A stretch of 64,000 nt of DNA from Actinomycetota bacterium (GTDB taxonomy: Bacteria; Actinomycetota; Actinomycetes; Nanopelagicales; Nanopelagicaceae): contig JAPLAW010000008.1 of NCBI GenBank assembly GCA_026393075.1, positions 1-64,000 on the forward strand, written 5' to 3'. A program made the position numbers and the translations under genes. Under the pieces are notes generated by a model. It was not told where the DNA came from. It ran no database searches and saw only the letters and a program-made list of their open reading frames with translations. Shown here one piece after another: positions 19,614 through 30,433 of this stretch (its first letter is position 1; each line of letters starts with the position of its first letter).

Positions 19614-20960
19614 ATGTCAATTAATGAATCAATAGCCGCTAATGAAAATATGTGGTCACAGAGCGTTGACCGCAGTGCTAATGAATTAAGCATTAGTGGG
19701 ATTTCGGCCACAACGCTGGCGAAAGAGTTTGGCACGCCTTCTTTTATTTTAGATGAAGCGGATTTCCGCACTCGCGCATTAGCTTGGAATGATTCGCTGC
19801 AGGAAAACTTTGGCGATAACGCGGGCACGGTTTATTACGCTGCCAAAGCCTTTATTTGTACTGAAGTGGCTCGTTGGATTACTGATTTAGGAATCGGTAT
19901 TGATGTTTGCACTTCGGGTGAGCTAGCAGTTGCCCTTGCAGGCGGCGTAAACCCAGCCAAAATTGAGGTTCATGGCAACAATAAATCCCTTAGCGAGATT
20001 GAGCGCGCAGTTGAAGTTGACGTTGGCACCATCGTCATGGATTCAATGCACGAAATCGAGCGCGTTGCCGCAGCTGCAACCAAGTTCGGAAAAGTGCAAC
20101 GTGTTTACTTGCGCTTAACCCCAGGCATTCAAGCCCACACCCACGAATCTATTTCAACTGCACATGAAGATGTGAAGTTCGGTTTTTCAATTGCTAGTGG
20201 TGCAGCTTGGGCTGCAATCAAAGCAGTTCGCAAAAATTCATCCCTCGAACTTCGCGGTTTTCATTCCCACATTGGTTCCCAAATCTTTGGGGTTGAATCA
20301 TTTGAATTAGCAGCAGAGCGTTTAATTGGGCTACTTGCCAGGTATCGCGATGCCTTCGGTAGCGAATTGCCTGAACTTGATTTAGGTGGCGGTTATGCAA
20401 TTGCTTACTTACCTGGTGAAGCAACCGTAAACCCAGCAGATGTAATTCCAGCACTTGCAAAAACTGTTAAGGCGGCATGTGCTGCTGCGAATTTAGCAGT
20501 GCCTAAAATTTCAATTGAACCAGGTCGGGCAATTGTTGGCCCAACTATGTTTACACTTTATGAAGTTGGTACTACCAAAGATGTTACGTTAGAAACTGGC
20601 GAGATTCGCAAATACATTTCCATCGATGGTGGCATGAGCGATAACGCACGTCCAGCTCTTTATGACGCCGAATATTTCGCAATCCTTGCTAATCGCACAT
20701 CAAATAGTTCAAATAGCAATTCTCGATTAGTCGGAAAACATTGCGAAACTGGCGACATTGTTATTAGCGAAATTGATTTGCCAGCAGATATCGCCCCAAC
20801 TGATTTAATCGCAGTTCCAGCAACTGGTGCATATGGCCGTTCGATGGCAAGTAATTACAACCATGTGCCAAAACCACCAGTAATTTCGGTAAAAGATGGC
20901 AAAGCCCGCGTAATTGTGCGACGTGAGACTGAAGCCGATCTACTAAACCTCGATATTTAA
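19614..20960 (+). CDS. lysA: Diaminopimelate decarboxylase
   Basis: YYAAKAFICTEVARW, GFHSHIGSQIF, EPGRAIVGPT. Confidence 0.95.
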   Translation: MSINESIAANENMWSQSVDRSANELSISGISATTLAKEFGTPSFILDEADFRTRALAWNDSLQENFGDNAGTVYYAAKAFICTEVARWITDLGIGIDVCTSGELAVALAGGVNPAKIEVHGNNKSLSEIERAVEVDVGTIVMDSMHEIERVAAAATKFGKVQRVYLRLTPGIQAHTHESISTAHEDVKFGFSIASGAAWAAIKAVRKNSSLELRGFHSHIGSQIFGVESFELAAERLIGLLARYRDAFGSELPELDLGGGYAIAYLPGEATVNPADVIPALAKTVKAACAAANLAVPKISIEPGRAIVGPTMFTLYEVGTTKDVTLETGEIRKYISIDGGMSDNARPALYDAEYFAILANRTSNSSNSNSRLVGKHCETGDIVISEIDLPADIAPTDLIAVPATGAYGRSMASNYNHVPKPPVISVKDGKARVIVRRETEADLLNLDI

Positions 20961-20993
20961 CGCGCATCACCCCATCTGTGAAAGAATTGGCCA

Positions 20994-22289
20994 ATGAGCA
21001 GCGAACTTAAGACCATCTCGATTGGCATGCTTGGCTGCGGCGTTGTTGGCAGCCAAGTCGCTCGCTTGCTCCAATCTGATCAAGAAGAGCTTTCCAAGCG
21101 CTCAGGAGCTGAGCTAGTTTTGAAGAAAATCGGCGTTCGCACAGCCGGTGCTCGCGAAGGAATTCCGGCAGCGTTGCTAACTACTGATTTGTTGTCAGTT
21201 GTAAATGACCCAGAAATTAATATTGTCATTGAAGTTTTAGGTGGCATCGAACCAGCCCGCGAATTAATTTTGGCGGCAATTGCTAATAAGAAATCAGTCA
21301 TCACTGCTAACAAAGCTTTACTAGCAACCCACGGACACGAGTTATTTAACGCCGCCGATGCAGCTGGCGTAGATCTTTACTATGAAGCAGCTGTTGCGGG
21401 TGCGATTCCAATTATCCGTTCAATGCGTGAATCACTTGCGGGCGATCAAATTACTCGCGTAATGGGAATTGTTAACGGAACTACAAATTATATTTTGACC
21501 AAAATGCATGAAGAAGGTCGCAACTTTGCCGACGTCTTAGCCGAAGCGCAAAAACTCGGGTTTGCCGAAGCAGATCCAACTGCAGATATTGAAGGCCACG
21601 ATGCAGCTGCTAAAGCTGCGCTACTTGCAAGCTTGGCTTTCCATAGCACCGTGACAATTGATGAAGTTTATTGCGAAGGTATTTCAAATATCAGCGCTGA
21701 CGATATTGCCGCTGCTAAAGTTATGAATTCTGTAATTAAGTTACTCGCAATTGCTGAATTAACTGTGAAAGATGAAATTTCAGTTCGAGTGCATCCAGTG
21801 ATGTTGCCACTTACCCACCCGCTGGCAAGTGTGCGCGATGCTTTTAACGCTGTGTATGTCGAATCCGAAGCTGCTGGTCAGCTGATGTTCTACGGTCGCG
21901 GCGCAGGTGGTGCTCCAACTGCATCTGCCATCTTGGGCGACTTAGTTGCCGTTACTCGTCACCGTGCATATTCCACAGTTGGATATGGCGAAAGTGATTA
22001 TGCAGATTTAGATATCGCACCACTTGGCGATGTGAAATCACAATTCTTAATCCGCCTCTGGGTAGCTGATAAATCAGGTGTTTTAGCGGGCATTGCTACT
22101 GTTTTTGCCAAGCAAGGCGTATCAATCCAAGGCGTTCGCCAATCCGGCATGGGCCTTGATGCTGAACTAATTGTCGTCACTCACGCAGCTACTGAAGATG
22201 ATTTAGACGCAACAGTTGAGGCGTTAAAAGCAATGGATATTGTTAAAAATGTTGAGAGCGTAATTCGAGTCGAAGGTGTTGGTGCGTAA
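20994..22289 (+). CDS. hom: Homoserine dehydrogenase (with ACT domain)
   Basis: [31 protein letters not shown]-terminal ACT-like domain. Confidence 0.96.
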   Translation: MSSELKTISIGMLGCGVVGSQVARLLQSDQEELSKRSGAELVLKKIGVRTAGAREGIPAALLTTDLLSVVNDPEINIVIEVLGGIEPARELILAAIANKKSVITANKALLATHGHELFNAADAAGVDLYYEAAVAGAIPIIRSMRESLAGDQITRVMGIVNGTTNYILTKMHEEGRNFADVLAEAQKLGFAEADPTADIEGHDAAAKAALLASLAFHSTVTIDEVYCEGISNISADDIAAAKVMNSVIKLLAIAELTVKDEISVRVHPVMLPLTHPLASVRDAFNAVYVESEAAGQLMFYGRGAGGAPTASAILGDLVAVTRHRAYSTVGYGESDYADLDIAPLGDVKSQFLIRLWVADKSGVLAGIATVFAKQGVSIQGVRQSGMGLDAELIVVTHAATEDDLDATVEALKAMDIVKNVESVIRVEGVGA

Positions 22290-23380
22290 TGGGTTTGTTT
22301 GGAAACAAAACAGCTAAATCTGGTGGCGCACATCAATGGCGCGGAGTCATCGAGGAATACCGCGATCGTCTGCCAGTTTCGGCCAAGACGCCAATTGTTT
22401 CGTTGCGCGAAGGTGGCACTCCACTAATTTATGCCCGCTATTTATCTGAACTACTTGGTAACGATGTTTGGATTAAATTCGAAGGCACTAACCCAACTGG
22501 TTCCTTTAAAGATCGCGGTATGACAATGGCGATTTCTAAAGCTGCCGAAGATGGTGCTAAAGCAGTAATTTGCGCATCAACTGGAAACACTTCAGCCAGC
22601 GCTGCAGCTTATGCGGTTAAAGCCGGCATGCGCCCGGTTGTGTTAATTCCTAATGGCAAAATCGCTATGGGCAAGTTAGCGCAAGCAATTGCGCACGATT
22701 CAACTATCCTGCAAGTAAATGGAAACTTTGATGATTGTTTAACTTTGGCCCGCGATCTGGCAACTGATTATCCAGTTGCCCTAGTTAACTCAGTCAATCC
22801 ATATCGCATTGAAGGTCAAAAAACTGGTGCCTTTGAAGTTGTTGACATGCTTGGTGATGCACCAGATTTGCATGTGTTGCCAGTTGGTAATGCTGGCAAT
22901 ATCACTGCTTACTGGAAGGGCTATCGCGAATATAACCAAGATCGCATCTCTTCTAAGTTGCCACAGATGTGGGGATTCCAAGCAGCGGGCTCAGCGCCGA
23001 TTGTTAAGAATAAAATTATTACTAACCCGGACACTATTGCTACTGCCATTCGCATCGGTAATCCAGCTTCTTGGGCGCAAGCCATCGAAGCGCGCGATTC
23101 ATCAGGCGGGGTAATTGATTCAGTTACCGATCGCGAAATATTGGCTGCCTACCGCTTAATTGCAGCTAAAGAAGGCATCTTTGTTGAGCCATCTAGCGCT
23201 GCTGGTCTTGCTGGTTTGATCAAATACAAGAAAGCCAAGAAGCTGCCAACTGGCAAAAAGATTGTCATCACTGTTACCGGACATGGCTTAAAAGATGTCC
23301 AATGGGCACTTGAAGGCGCTGCCAAACCAAAGATTGTTCCGGTAAATGCTAAAGCTGCGGCAAAGGCGCTTGGGCTATGA
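22289..23380 (+). CDS. thrC: Threonine synthase
   Basis: [32 protein letters not shown]. Confidence 0.95.
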   Translation: MGLFGNKTAKSGGAHQWRGVIEEYRDRLPVSAKTPIVSLREGGTPLIYARYLSELLGNDVWIKFEGTNPTGSFKDRGMTMAISKAAEDGAKAVICASTGNTSASAAAYAVKAGMRPVVLIPNGKIAMGKLAQAIAHDSTILQVNGNFDDCLTLARDLATDYPVALVNSVNPYRIEGQKTGAFEVVDMLGDAPDLHVLPVGNAGNITAYWKGYREYNQDRISSKLPQMWGFQAAGSAPIVKNKIITNPDTIATAIRIGNPASWAQAIEARDSSGGVIDSVTDREILAAYRLIAAKEGIFVEPSSAAGLAGLIKYKKAKKLPTGKKIVITVTGHGLKDVQWALEGAAKPKIVPVNAKAAAKALGL

Positions 23381-23397
23381 GACTGGGTCTGTAAAAA

Positions 23398-24324
23398 ATG
23401 GTGAAACCAACTTTCCGCGCAACTCCCAGTCAGATTCAAGTTCCGGCAACTAGTGCCAACTTAGGACCTGGCTTTGATTGCCTTGGATTGGCGCTACAGA
23501 TGCACGATAAATATGTGGCGCGCGTAATTGATGAACCTGGTTTAGATATCGATGTAATCGGTGAAGGTGCTGACAACCTGCCACGCAATGAAAAGAATCT
23601 ATTAGTAAAAGCAATGTTTGCCGGCTTTGATTACTTAGGTGGTCGACCACGCGGGCTGGCAATTCGTGCCAAGAATGTAATTCCACATGGTCGCGGTCTT
23701 GGTTCATCGGCTAGTGCAATTGTTGGCGGGTTAGCACTTGCTCGTTTACTTGTTTTAGGTGGCGAAGATAAATTAACTAATGAAGTTATGTTGCAGTTAG
23801 CCACAAATCTGGAAGGCCATCCAGATAATGTGGCAGCAGCAATTTATGGTGGCGCAACTGTGGCTTGGCAAGAGAACCAACATGGCAAATTAGTTGCTCA
23901 AGCAATTTCACTTGCGGTCGATCATCGAATTTCAGCGATTGCATTTATTCCAGAGACCGCTGTATCAACAGCCAAGGCTCGCAAGCTTTTGCCAGAAACA
24001 ATTCCTTATCGCGACGCTGTTAATAACTCAACAAATACTGCGCTCCTAGTTTACGCACTAACTCTTCGCCCAGATTTATTATTTATTTCAACAGAAGATT
24101 TCTTGCATCAGTCATATCGCCAAGAAGCTATGCCAGCCTCTTTTGCGCTATTAACTAAGTTCCGCAGCGCAGGCGTCGCGGCCTTTATCTCAGGAGCGGG
24201 CCCAACCGTGCTGGTTCTACATACTGGTGGAGCCACTGAAGTTGCCGAGCTAACTCATGCGGCAGGGGCTAAGTTCCGCGTTGAAGAAGTTGCGATTTCG
24301 GCTGCGGGAGTGCTACCGTTCTGA
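23398..24324 (+). CDS. thrB: Homoserine kinase (GHMP)
   Basis: PATSANLGPGFDCLGLAL, IPHGRGLGSSASAIVGG. Confidence 0.95.
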   Translation: MVKPTFRATPSQIQVPATSANLGPGFDCLGLALQMHDKYVARVIDEPGLDIDVIGEGADNLPRNEKNLLVKAMFAGFDYLGGRPRGLAIRAKNVIPHGRGLGSSASAIVGGLALARLLVLGGEDKLTNEVMLQLATNLEGHPDNVAAAIYGGATVAWQENQHGKLVAQAISLAVDHRISAIAFIPETAVSTAKARKLLPETIPYRDAVNNSTNTALLVYALTLRPDLLFISTEDFLHQSYRQEAMPASFALLTKFRSAGVAAFISGAGPTVLVLHTGGATEVAELTHAAGAKFRVEEVAISAAGVLPF

Positions 24325-24458
24325 CATCTTCTTAGGCGATCTGCCTGTAACACCTGAAGGTAATCTAAAAAAATACCACCGGCTTTCGCCTCAAATATCG
24401 TGAAGATATGTAAATATCCTAAATATTTCGCGCATAAGCCATAACTGAAAAGATCAAA

Positions 24459-26069
24459 ATGACCGATACACCTGAAGTAACTCCAGTACGTTCAAGCAGT
24501 CCTGAGCTATCAGCGATGACCCTTCCGAAACTCAAGGAAGTAGCCACCCAACTGGGAATTGATGGTGCCGCAAAGCTAAAAAAGGATGCCCTCGTAACTG
24601 CAATCGCTGATCTACAAGCAGCGAACCGCGAAGCCGCAAAGGCCGAACGCGAAGCCCGCCGTGAAGCACGAAATGCCAAGAAGCGCGGCAATAAAGATAA
24701 TTCCAATAACTCAAATAACAATGCAAGTGATGATGACAGCGATGGCGACGATGAGGGCGATGACAATTCATCAAGCACATCGAACGACTCAAACTCGAAT
24801 TCAAATTCAAACCGGCCAAACCGCGATCGCAATGACCGTGGTCGCGATCGTCAAGGCCGTAATCGTGATCGTCAAGGACGCGATCGTTCAGATCGTGGTG
24901 GCCGCGAAGAGCGTGAGATCGTAATTTCCGAAGATGATGTTCTACTTCCAGTAGGCGGTATCGCTGACATCATGGAAAGTTATGCATTCATTCGCACCGG
25001 TGGTTACCTGCCAAGCCCAAACGATGTTTACATTTCACTACAACAAGTACGCCGCTTTGGTTTGCGTAAGGGCGATGTTGTAACTGGCGCAGTTCGCCAA
25101 GCCCAAGAAGGCGAGCGCCGCGAAAAGTTCAACGCGCTTGTTCGCTTAGACACCATTAACGGCGTAACACCTGATGAAGCACGTAACCGCGTTGAGTTCT
25201 CAAAGCTAGTTCCACTTTATCCGCAAGAGCGTTTGCGTCTTGAAACTGAACCAAATATTTTAACAACTCGTGTTATCGACTTAATTTCACCAATTGGTAA
25301 AGGTCAGCGTGGACTTATCGTTTCACCACCTAAGGCTGGTAAGACCATGGTCTTGCAAGCAATTGCTAATGCGATCACAACAAATAACCCAGAGTGTCAC
25401 CTCATGGTGGTTCTAGTTGATGAGCGACCTGAAGAAGTTACCGACATGCAGCGATCAGTTAAGGGCGAAGTTATTGCTTCGACTTTCGATCGCCCAGCTG
25501 ATGACCACACCACAGTTGCTGAACTAGCAATTGAGCGCGCAAAGCGTTTAGTTGAACTAGGCCACGATGTAGTTGTGCTGCTCGATTCGATTACTCGTTT
25601 GGGTCGCGCATACAACATCGCAGCTCCGGCATCAGGTCGAATTCTTTCTGGTGGTGTTGATTCAGCTGCTCTTTATCCACCTAAGAAATTCTTCGGTGCT
25701 GCTCGTAATATTGAAGATGGCGGTTCACTAACAATCCTTGCAACCGCACTTGTTGATACTGGTTCTCGTATGGATGAAGTTATCTTCGAAGAGTTCAAAG
25801 GCACCGGAAACATGGAACTTATTCTTGATCGTCGTATGGCGGATAAGCGTATTTTCCCTGCAGTTAACGTGGTTGCATCAGGTACTCGTAAAGAAGAAAT
25901 TCTCATGGGTTCTGAAGAACTAAACATTGTCTGGAAACTTCGTCGCGTTCTGCACGCTCTTGAACCACAAGCAGCCCTAGAACTATTGCTCGAAAAAATG
26001 AAGGGCACTAAGTCCAACGTGGAATTCTTGATGCAGATCCAGAAGACAACAGCAGGCCCTGACAACTAA
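24459..26069 (+). CDS. rho: Transcription termination factor Rho with Asn/Ser/Asp/Arg-rich disordered insertion
   Basis: PPKAGKTMVLQAIANAI, LDSITRLGRAYN; low-complexity insert NKDNSNNSNNNASDDDSDGDDEG...RDRQGRDRSDRGG. Confidence 0.97.
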   Translation: MTDTPEVTPVRSSSPELSAMTLPKLKEVATQLGIDGAAKLKKDALVTAIADLQAANREAAKAEREARREARNAKKRGNKDNSNNSNNNASDDDSDGDDEGDDNSSSTSNDSNSNSNSNRPNRDRNDRGRDRQGRNRDRQGRDRSDRGGREEREIVISEDDVLLPVGGIADIMESYAFIRTGGYLPSPNDVYISLQQVRRFGLRKGDVVTGAVRQAQEGERREKFNALVRLDTINGVTPDEARNRVEFSKLVPLYPQERLRLETEPNILTTRVIDLISPIGKGQRGLIVSPPKAGKTMVLQAIANAITTNNPECHLMVVLVDERPEEVTDMQRSVKGEVIASTFDRPADDHTTVAELAIERAKRLVELGHDVVVLLDSITRLGRAYNIAAPASGRILSGGVDSAALYPPKKFFGAARNIEDGGSLTILATALVDTGSRMDEVIFEEFKGTGNMELILDRRMADKRIFPAVNVVASGTRKEEILMGSEELNIVWKLRRVLHALEPQAALELLLEKMKGTKSNVEFLMQIQKTTAGPDN

Positions 26070-26218
26070 AGCGGACTAGTTACCGCGTGAAATCAGCCCG
26101 ATTTCTCGATATCTAGCCCCCCGCGTTACCCTTACGTCCTAGACAATTACGACCCTAGTAACCGCTGGTTCTGGTTCACGTGGCAACACGACCCAGGCCA
26201 TTAAAAATGAGGTATGAA

Positions 26219-26428
26219 ATGAAGCCAGAGATCCACCCAGAATATAAAGAGACCCAAGTAACTTGTGGTTGCGGCGAGAAGTTTGTTACTCGTTCAACAG
26301 TTGCCAGCGGTTCAATCTATGTTGAAGTTTGTTCAGTTTGCCACCCGTTCTACACCGGCAAGCAGCGCATTCTCGACACTGGTGGTCGCGTTGCTAAGTT
26401 CGAAGAGCGTTTCGGAAAGAAGAAGTAG
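26219..26428 (+). CDS. rpmE: 50S ribosomal protein L31 (zinc-binding Cys type)
   Basis: [27 protein letters not shown]...[14 protein letters not shown]. Confidence 0.95.
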   Translation: MKPEIHPEYKETQVTCGCGEKFVTRSTVASGSIYVEVCSVCHPFYTGKQRILDTGGRVAKFEERFGKKK

Positions 26429-26438
26429 CTTTCTAAAT

Positions 26439-26482
26439 AGACCGCATCGCAACCTGTAATGGGTTGCGGGGCGGTCTTTTTA
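26439..26482 (+). terminator. Intrinsic terminator after rpmE
   Basis: AGACCGCATCGCAACC..GGGTTGCGGGGCGGTCTTTTT. Confidence 0.85.
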
Positions 26483-26531
26483 TTTTCTTTTTTCAAATTT
26501 AACTAGCTAAAGCAGAAAGGCAGATAAGCAA

Positions 26532-27617
26532 ATGGCTAATGATCGTTTCGCATCTGCTGATGAATTAGTAAAAGAGTATGCCGAGCTCGAAGCAAAGATG
26601 GCAGACCCAACAATTCACGAAGATGCTAACAATGCACGCAAACTTGGTCGTCGCTATGCCCAACTCGGTCCGGTTGTTTCGGGTTATCGGGTTTGGCGCG
26701 CAGCTGAAGATGATCTTGCTGCTGGTCGCGAGATGGCTGCCGAAGATGCTGATTTCGCTGCCGAAATTCCAGCGCTTGAAGAAGCTGCCCTTATTGCTGG
26801 CGATAAGTTAGAAGAATTGTTATTGCCGAGAGATCCCAATGATGATCGCGATGTAATTTTAGAAGTAAAAGCTGGCGCTGGTGGCGATGAATCTGCGTTG
26901 TTCGCAGGTGACTTATTGCGTATGTATATGCGTTACGCCGAAAAACGTAATTGGAAAGTTGAAGTTATTGATGCCACTGAAAGTGAAATGGGTGGCTATA
27001 AAGATATTTCAGTAGGCGTTAAATCAAAGGGAACCGCAGCCCCTGGCGAATCGCCATATGCGCGCTTGAAATTTGAAGGCGGCGTGCACCGAGTGCAACG
27101 TGTGCCAGAAACTGAATCTCAGGGCCGAATTCACACATCTGCAGCAGGCGTATTGATCTTGCCCGAGGCTGAGGAAATCGATGTTGAGTTAAATATGAAT
27201 GATGTCCGCGTAGATGTTTATCGCTCATCTGGCCCTGGCGGCCAGTCAGTTAATACAACTGACTCAGCGGTTCGCTTAACTCACGTGCCAACTGGCATTG
27301 TGGTTTCATGTCAGAACGAAAAGAGTCAGCTACAGAATAAAGAATCTGCTTTGCGTATTTTGCGCGCGCGTTTATTGGTAGATGCGCAAGAGAAAGCTGA
27401 TGCGATTGCTTCAGCTGAACGCAAGAGCCAGGTACGTACTGTTGATCGTTCTGAGCGCATTCGTACCTATAACTACCCAGAAAATCGCTTGAGTGATCAC
27501 CGCGTTAATTACAAATCAAATAATTTAGATGCCGTATTAAATGGCGAGCTCGATGATGTTATTCAAGCTTTGCTTGATGCCGACAAAGCTGCCAAATTAG
27601 CATCAACTGAAAAGTAA
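26532..27617 (+). CDS. prfA: Peptide chain release factor 1
   Basis: [20 protein letters not shown] (GGQ). Confidence 0.97.
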   Translation: MANDRFASADELVKEYAELEAKMADPTIHEDANNARKLGRRYAQLGPVVSGYRVWRAAEDDLAAGREMAAEDADFAAEIPALEEAALIAGDKLEELLLPRDPNDDRDVILEVKAGAGGDESALFAGDLLRMYMRYAEKRNWKVEVIDATESEMGGYKDISVGVKSKGTAAPGESPYARLKFEGGVHRVQRVPETESQGRIHTSAAGVLILPEAEEIDVELNMNDVRVDVYRSSGPGGQSVNTTDSAVRLTHVPTGIVVSCQNEKSQLQNKESALRILRARLLVDAQEKADAIASAERKSQVRTVDRSERIRTYNYPENRLSDHRVNYKSNNLDAVLNGELDDVIQALLDADKAAKLASTEK

Positions 27618-27632
27618 GTTTTAGGAAAACTG

Positions 27633-28487
27633 ATGCAGATCAAGGCGCTGATTAGTGATGGCAAAGTGCAGATCGAAGCTGCTGGTTATTCCAGCGTTGA
27701 TGCCGAAATTCTCTTTGCACACCTCTTAGGTTTAACTCGCATGGAGTTACATAATCCGATAGTACTTGAACGCGCATTGGCAGAGGTCACTGATGAAAGT
27801 GCGATTATTGATGGTTATGCCGAATTGATTCAGCGCCGTTGCAGCCACGAACCAGTGCAGTACTTAACAGGTACGGTGGGCTTTCGTAACTTAAATCTTG
27901 TAGTTGGCCCAGGAGTATTAGTTCCTCGCCCGGAAACCGAAGGTTTAGTTGAAGAAGTACTAAAACAGATTGCTAATTTGCCCGGCCCAGTTTCAGTAAT
28001 TGATTTAGGAGCTGGCTCAGGTGCGATGGCGATTTCTATTGCAACAGAGGCCCCAAATACCCATGTAATTGCGGTTGAAAAGAGCTTAGATGCCATCGAG
28101 TGGCTCAAGCAAAATGTGGCTTTCTACGATGAAAATATTCGTATTGTTCAAGGCGATGTTGCTGAAGTTCTTGAAGGTGTTAAGTGCGATGTCGTTGTGG
28201 CAAATCCACCATATGTGCCGGATTCACAACCGCTGCCAAAAGATGTTGCTAACTTCGAGCCAGCCATTGCGCTATTTGGTGGCCCTGATGGGTTAGAACT
28301 ACCCAAGCGATTCATTGATGCAGCAACCCGATTGTTAAAGACCGGGGGATTGCTCGCAATTGAACATACAGAAACTCAAGGTGCGGCAATTGCTAAATTA
28401 CTCAACGCAGACTTTAATCAAATTACACTTCATCAAGATTTAACTGGGCGGCCACGATGGACAAGTGCGATTAGGGGCAATCAATGA
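27633..28487 (+). CDS. prmC: Release factor glutamine methyltransferase
   Basis: VLVPRPETEGLVE, DLGAGSGAMAIS, VVANPPYVPDS. Confidence 0.95.
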   Translation: MQIKALISDGKVQIEAAGYSSVDAEILFAHLLGLTRMELHNPIVLERALAEVTDESAIIDGYAELIQRRCSHEPVQYLTGTVGFRNLNLVVGPGVLVPRPETEGLVEEVLKQIANLPGPVSVIDLGAGSGAMAISIATEAPNTHVIAVEKSLDAIEWLKQNVAFYDENIRIVQGDVAEVLEGVKCDVVVANPPYVPDSQPLPKDVANFEPAIALFGGPDGLELPKRFIDAATRLLKTGGLLAIEHTETQGAAIAKLLNADFNQITLHQDLTGRPRWTSAIRGNQ

Positions 28488-29134
28488 GCGAGATAGTTAA
28501 GTTAGTACCAGAAGACTTTGCTGCCCAGGTGGCTCTGGCCGCTAAAGCTATTCGCGATGGTTATGTAATCGTAGTTCCACTTGAACACAGTTACGTTTAT
28601 TTGTGCGACGCCTTTAGCCACGATGCAGTTCGCACGATGCATGTTATGCGTGGTGATGCGTTGGGTGTTGCAGCGCAAGTACTAATTTCAGATGCGGCCC
28701 GAGCGGTCGGAATTATTCGTGACTCGAGTGAGGAACTTCAAAAGTTGACCAATGCATTCTGGCCCGGGTTGTTATCAGTAACGGCGAAGCCACAGTTAGC
28801 GCTTAACTGGGATCTAGGTGATGATCGCAATTTAGATCGCATCAATGTGCGAGTACCGGCTGCTGAGTTTGCTCGAGCAATCACTGCCGAAGTTGGCCCA
28901 CTAGCAACAGCGAGTGCCACACTTGCTGGGCAACCAGCAATAAATAGCATCGATGACATCTCAATTGATGGAACTCACTTGGCATTGATTTTTGATGCTG
29001 GCTCACTTACTAAGGGACAACCAACGACGATTGTTGAAACCACCGAAACTGGGCTCAAAGTAGGGCGAATTGGGGCGATTTCACAGGCGCAGTTGGCCGA
29101 AGTCACGCCTGATATCTCGCGCATAGGTAACTAG
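28484..29134 (+). CDS. Sua5/YciO/YrdC-family protein, catalytic motifs degenerate
   Basis: Position after prmC and FWPGLLSV, RVPAAEFARAITAEVGPLATASATLAGQPA, TTIVETT match family, but N-terminal TDTVYG and KxR...P motifs replaced. Confidence 0.75.
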   Translation: MSEIVKLVPEDFAAQVALAAKAIRDGYVIVVPLEHSYVYLCDAFSHDAVRTMHVMRGDALGVAAQVLISDAARAVGIIRDSSEELQKLTNAFWPGLLSVTAKPQLALNWDLGDDRNLDRINVRVPAAEFARAITAEVGPLATASATLAGQPAINSIDDISIDGTHLALIFDAGSLTKGQPTTIVETTETGLKVGRIGAISQAQLAEVTPDISRIGN

Positions 29135-29152
29135 CCCCAATAAGATTGCGTA

Positions 29153-30418
29153 ATGAGCGACGATACTTTTTACGGCCCAGATTTCGAGCTACTTTCAAAG
29201 CAAGATCCAGATATCGCTGGAGTTGTTTTATCTGAGCTAAAGCGTCAACAACAGAACCTGCAGCTAATTGCTAGTGAAAACTTCACTTCTCGCGCCGTAC
29301 TTGCAACTCTAGGTTCAACTCTTTCAAATAAGTATGCCGAAGGTTATCCAGGCAAGCGCTACTACGGCGGTTGCGAAGAAGTTGATAAGGCCGAAATCAT
29401 CGCCATTGATCGTGCTAAAGAATTGTTCGGTGCCGAACATGCAAATGTGCAACCACATTCAGGTGCCAGTGCCAACATTGCAATCTATCAAGCATTTACA
29501 AAACCTGGTGACACAATACTTGCAATGTCACTGCCTCACGGCGGTCACTTAACTCATGGTTCAAAAGTTAACTTCTCAGGTAAATGGTTTAATGCTGTTT
29601 CTTATGGGGTACGTGAAGACAATGAGCTAATTGATTATGATCAACTGCGAGATCTGGCCATAGCAAATAAGCCAAAGATGATCTGCAGTGGAGCAACTGC
29701 TTACCCAAGTTTGATCGACTTTGAAAAAGTTCGCCAGATCTGCGATGAAGTTGGCGCAATTATGTGGGTTGATGCAGCTCACTTCATTGGTTTAGTTGCC
29801 GGCAAAGCAATTCCATCGCCGGTGCCGTATGCAGACGTCGTTTCATTCACAACGCACAAAGTTTTGCGTGGTCCACGCGGTGGCATGATTTTGACTAAGG
29901 GTGAACATGCAGCCGCCATCGACAAGGCAGTTTTCCCAGGCATGCAAGGTGGCCCAATCATGTCGGCAGTTGCTGGCAAAGCTGTGGCACTTAAAGAGTG
30001 TGCTCAGCCGGCTTATCAAAAGTATGCCAAGGATGTTATTACTAACGCTAAAGCCCTTGCTGCTGGCTTAGAAGCCGAAGGCATGCGCGCAGTTTCCGGC
30101 GGTACCCAAACTCACTTAGCGCTAATTGATATTCGTGGCACTGGCGTGAATGGCAAAGTTGCTGATGAACGCTGCGGATTAGCAGGAATTAGCTTAAATA
30201 AGAATTCAATTCCATATGACCCAGAAGCGCCTTCAGTAACTAGTGGTATTCGTGTTGGTTCGCCAGCGACTACTACCCAAGGTATGGGCGTTAATGAAAT
30301 GAAAACTATCGCTAACTTAATTGTTCGCGCAGTTAAGAATGAAGACGAACGTAAATTTGCTGGCATCAAGGCTGAAGTTCATGCTTTGACTGCGCAATTC
30401 CCAATCTACGAAGCTTAA
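29153..30418 (+). CDS. glyA: Serine hydroxymethyltransferase
   Basis: LIASENFTSRAVL, SNKYAEGYPGKRYYGG, TTHKVLRGPRGG. Confidence 0.98.
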   Translation: MSDDTFYGPDFELLSKQDPDIAGVVLSELKRQQQNLQLIASENFTSRAVLATLGSTLSNKYAEGYPGKRYYGGCEEVDKAEIIAIDRAKELFGAEHANVQPHSGASANIAIYQAFTKPGDTILAMSLPHGGHLTHGSKVNFSGKWFNAVSYGVREDNELIDYDQLRDLAIANKPKMICSGATAYPSLIDFEKVRQICDEVGAIMWVDAAHFIGLVAGKAIPSPVPYADVVSFTTHKVLRGPRGGMILTKGEHAAAIDKAVFPGMQGGPIMSAVAGKAVALKECAQPAYQKYAKDVITNAKALAAGLEAEGMRAVSGGTQTHLALIDIRGTGVNGKVADERCGLAGISLNKNSIPYDPEAPSVTSGIRVGSPATTTQGMGVNEMKTIANLIVRAVKNEDERKFAGIKAEVHALTAQFPIYEA

Positions 30419-30433
30419 GTAGCTCTATTCTAA

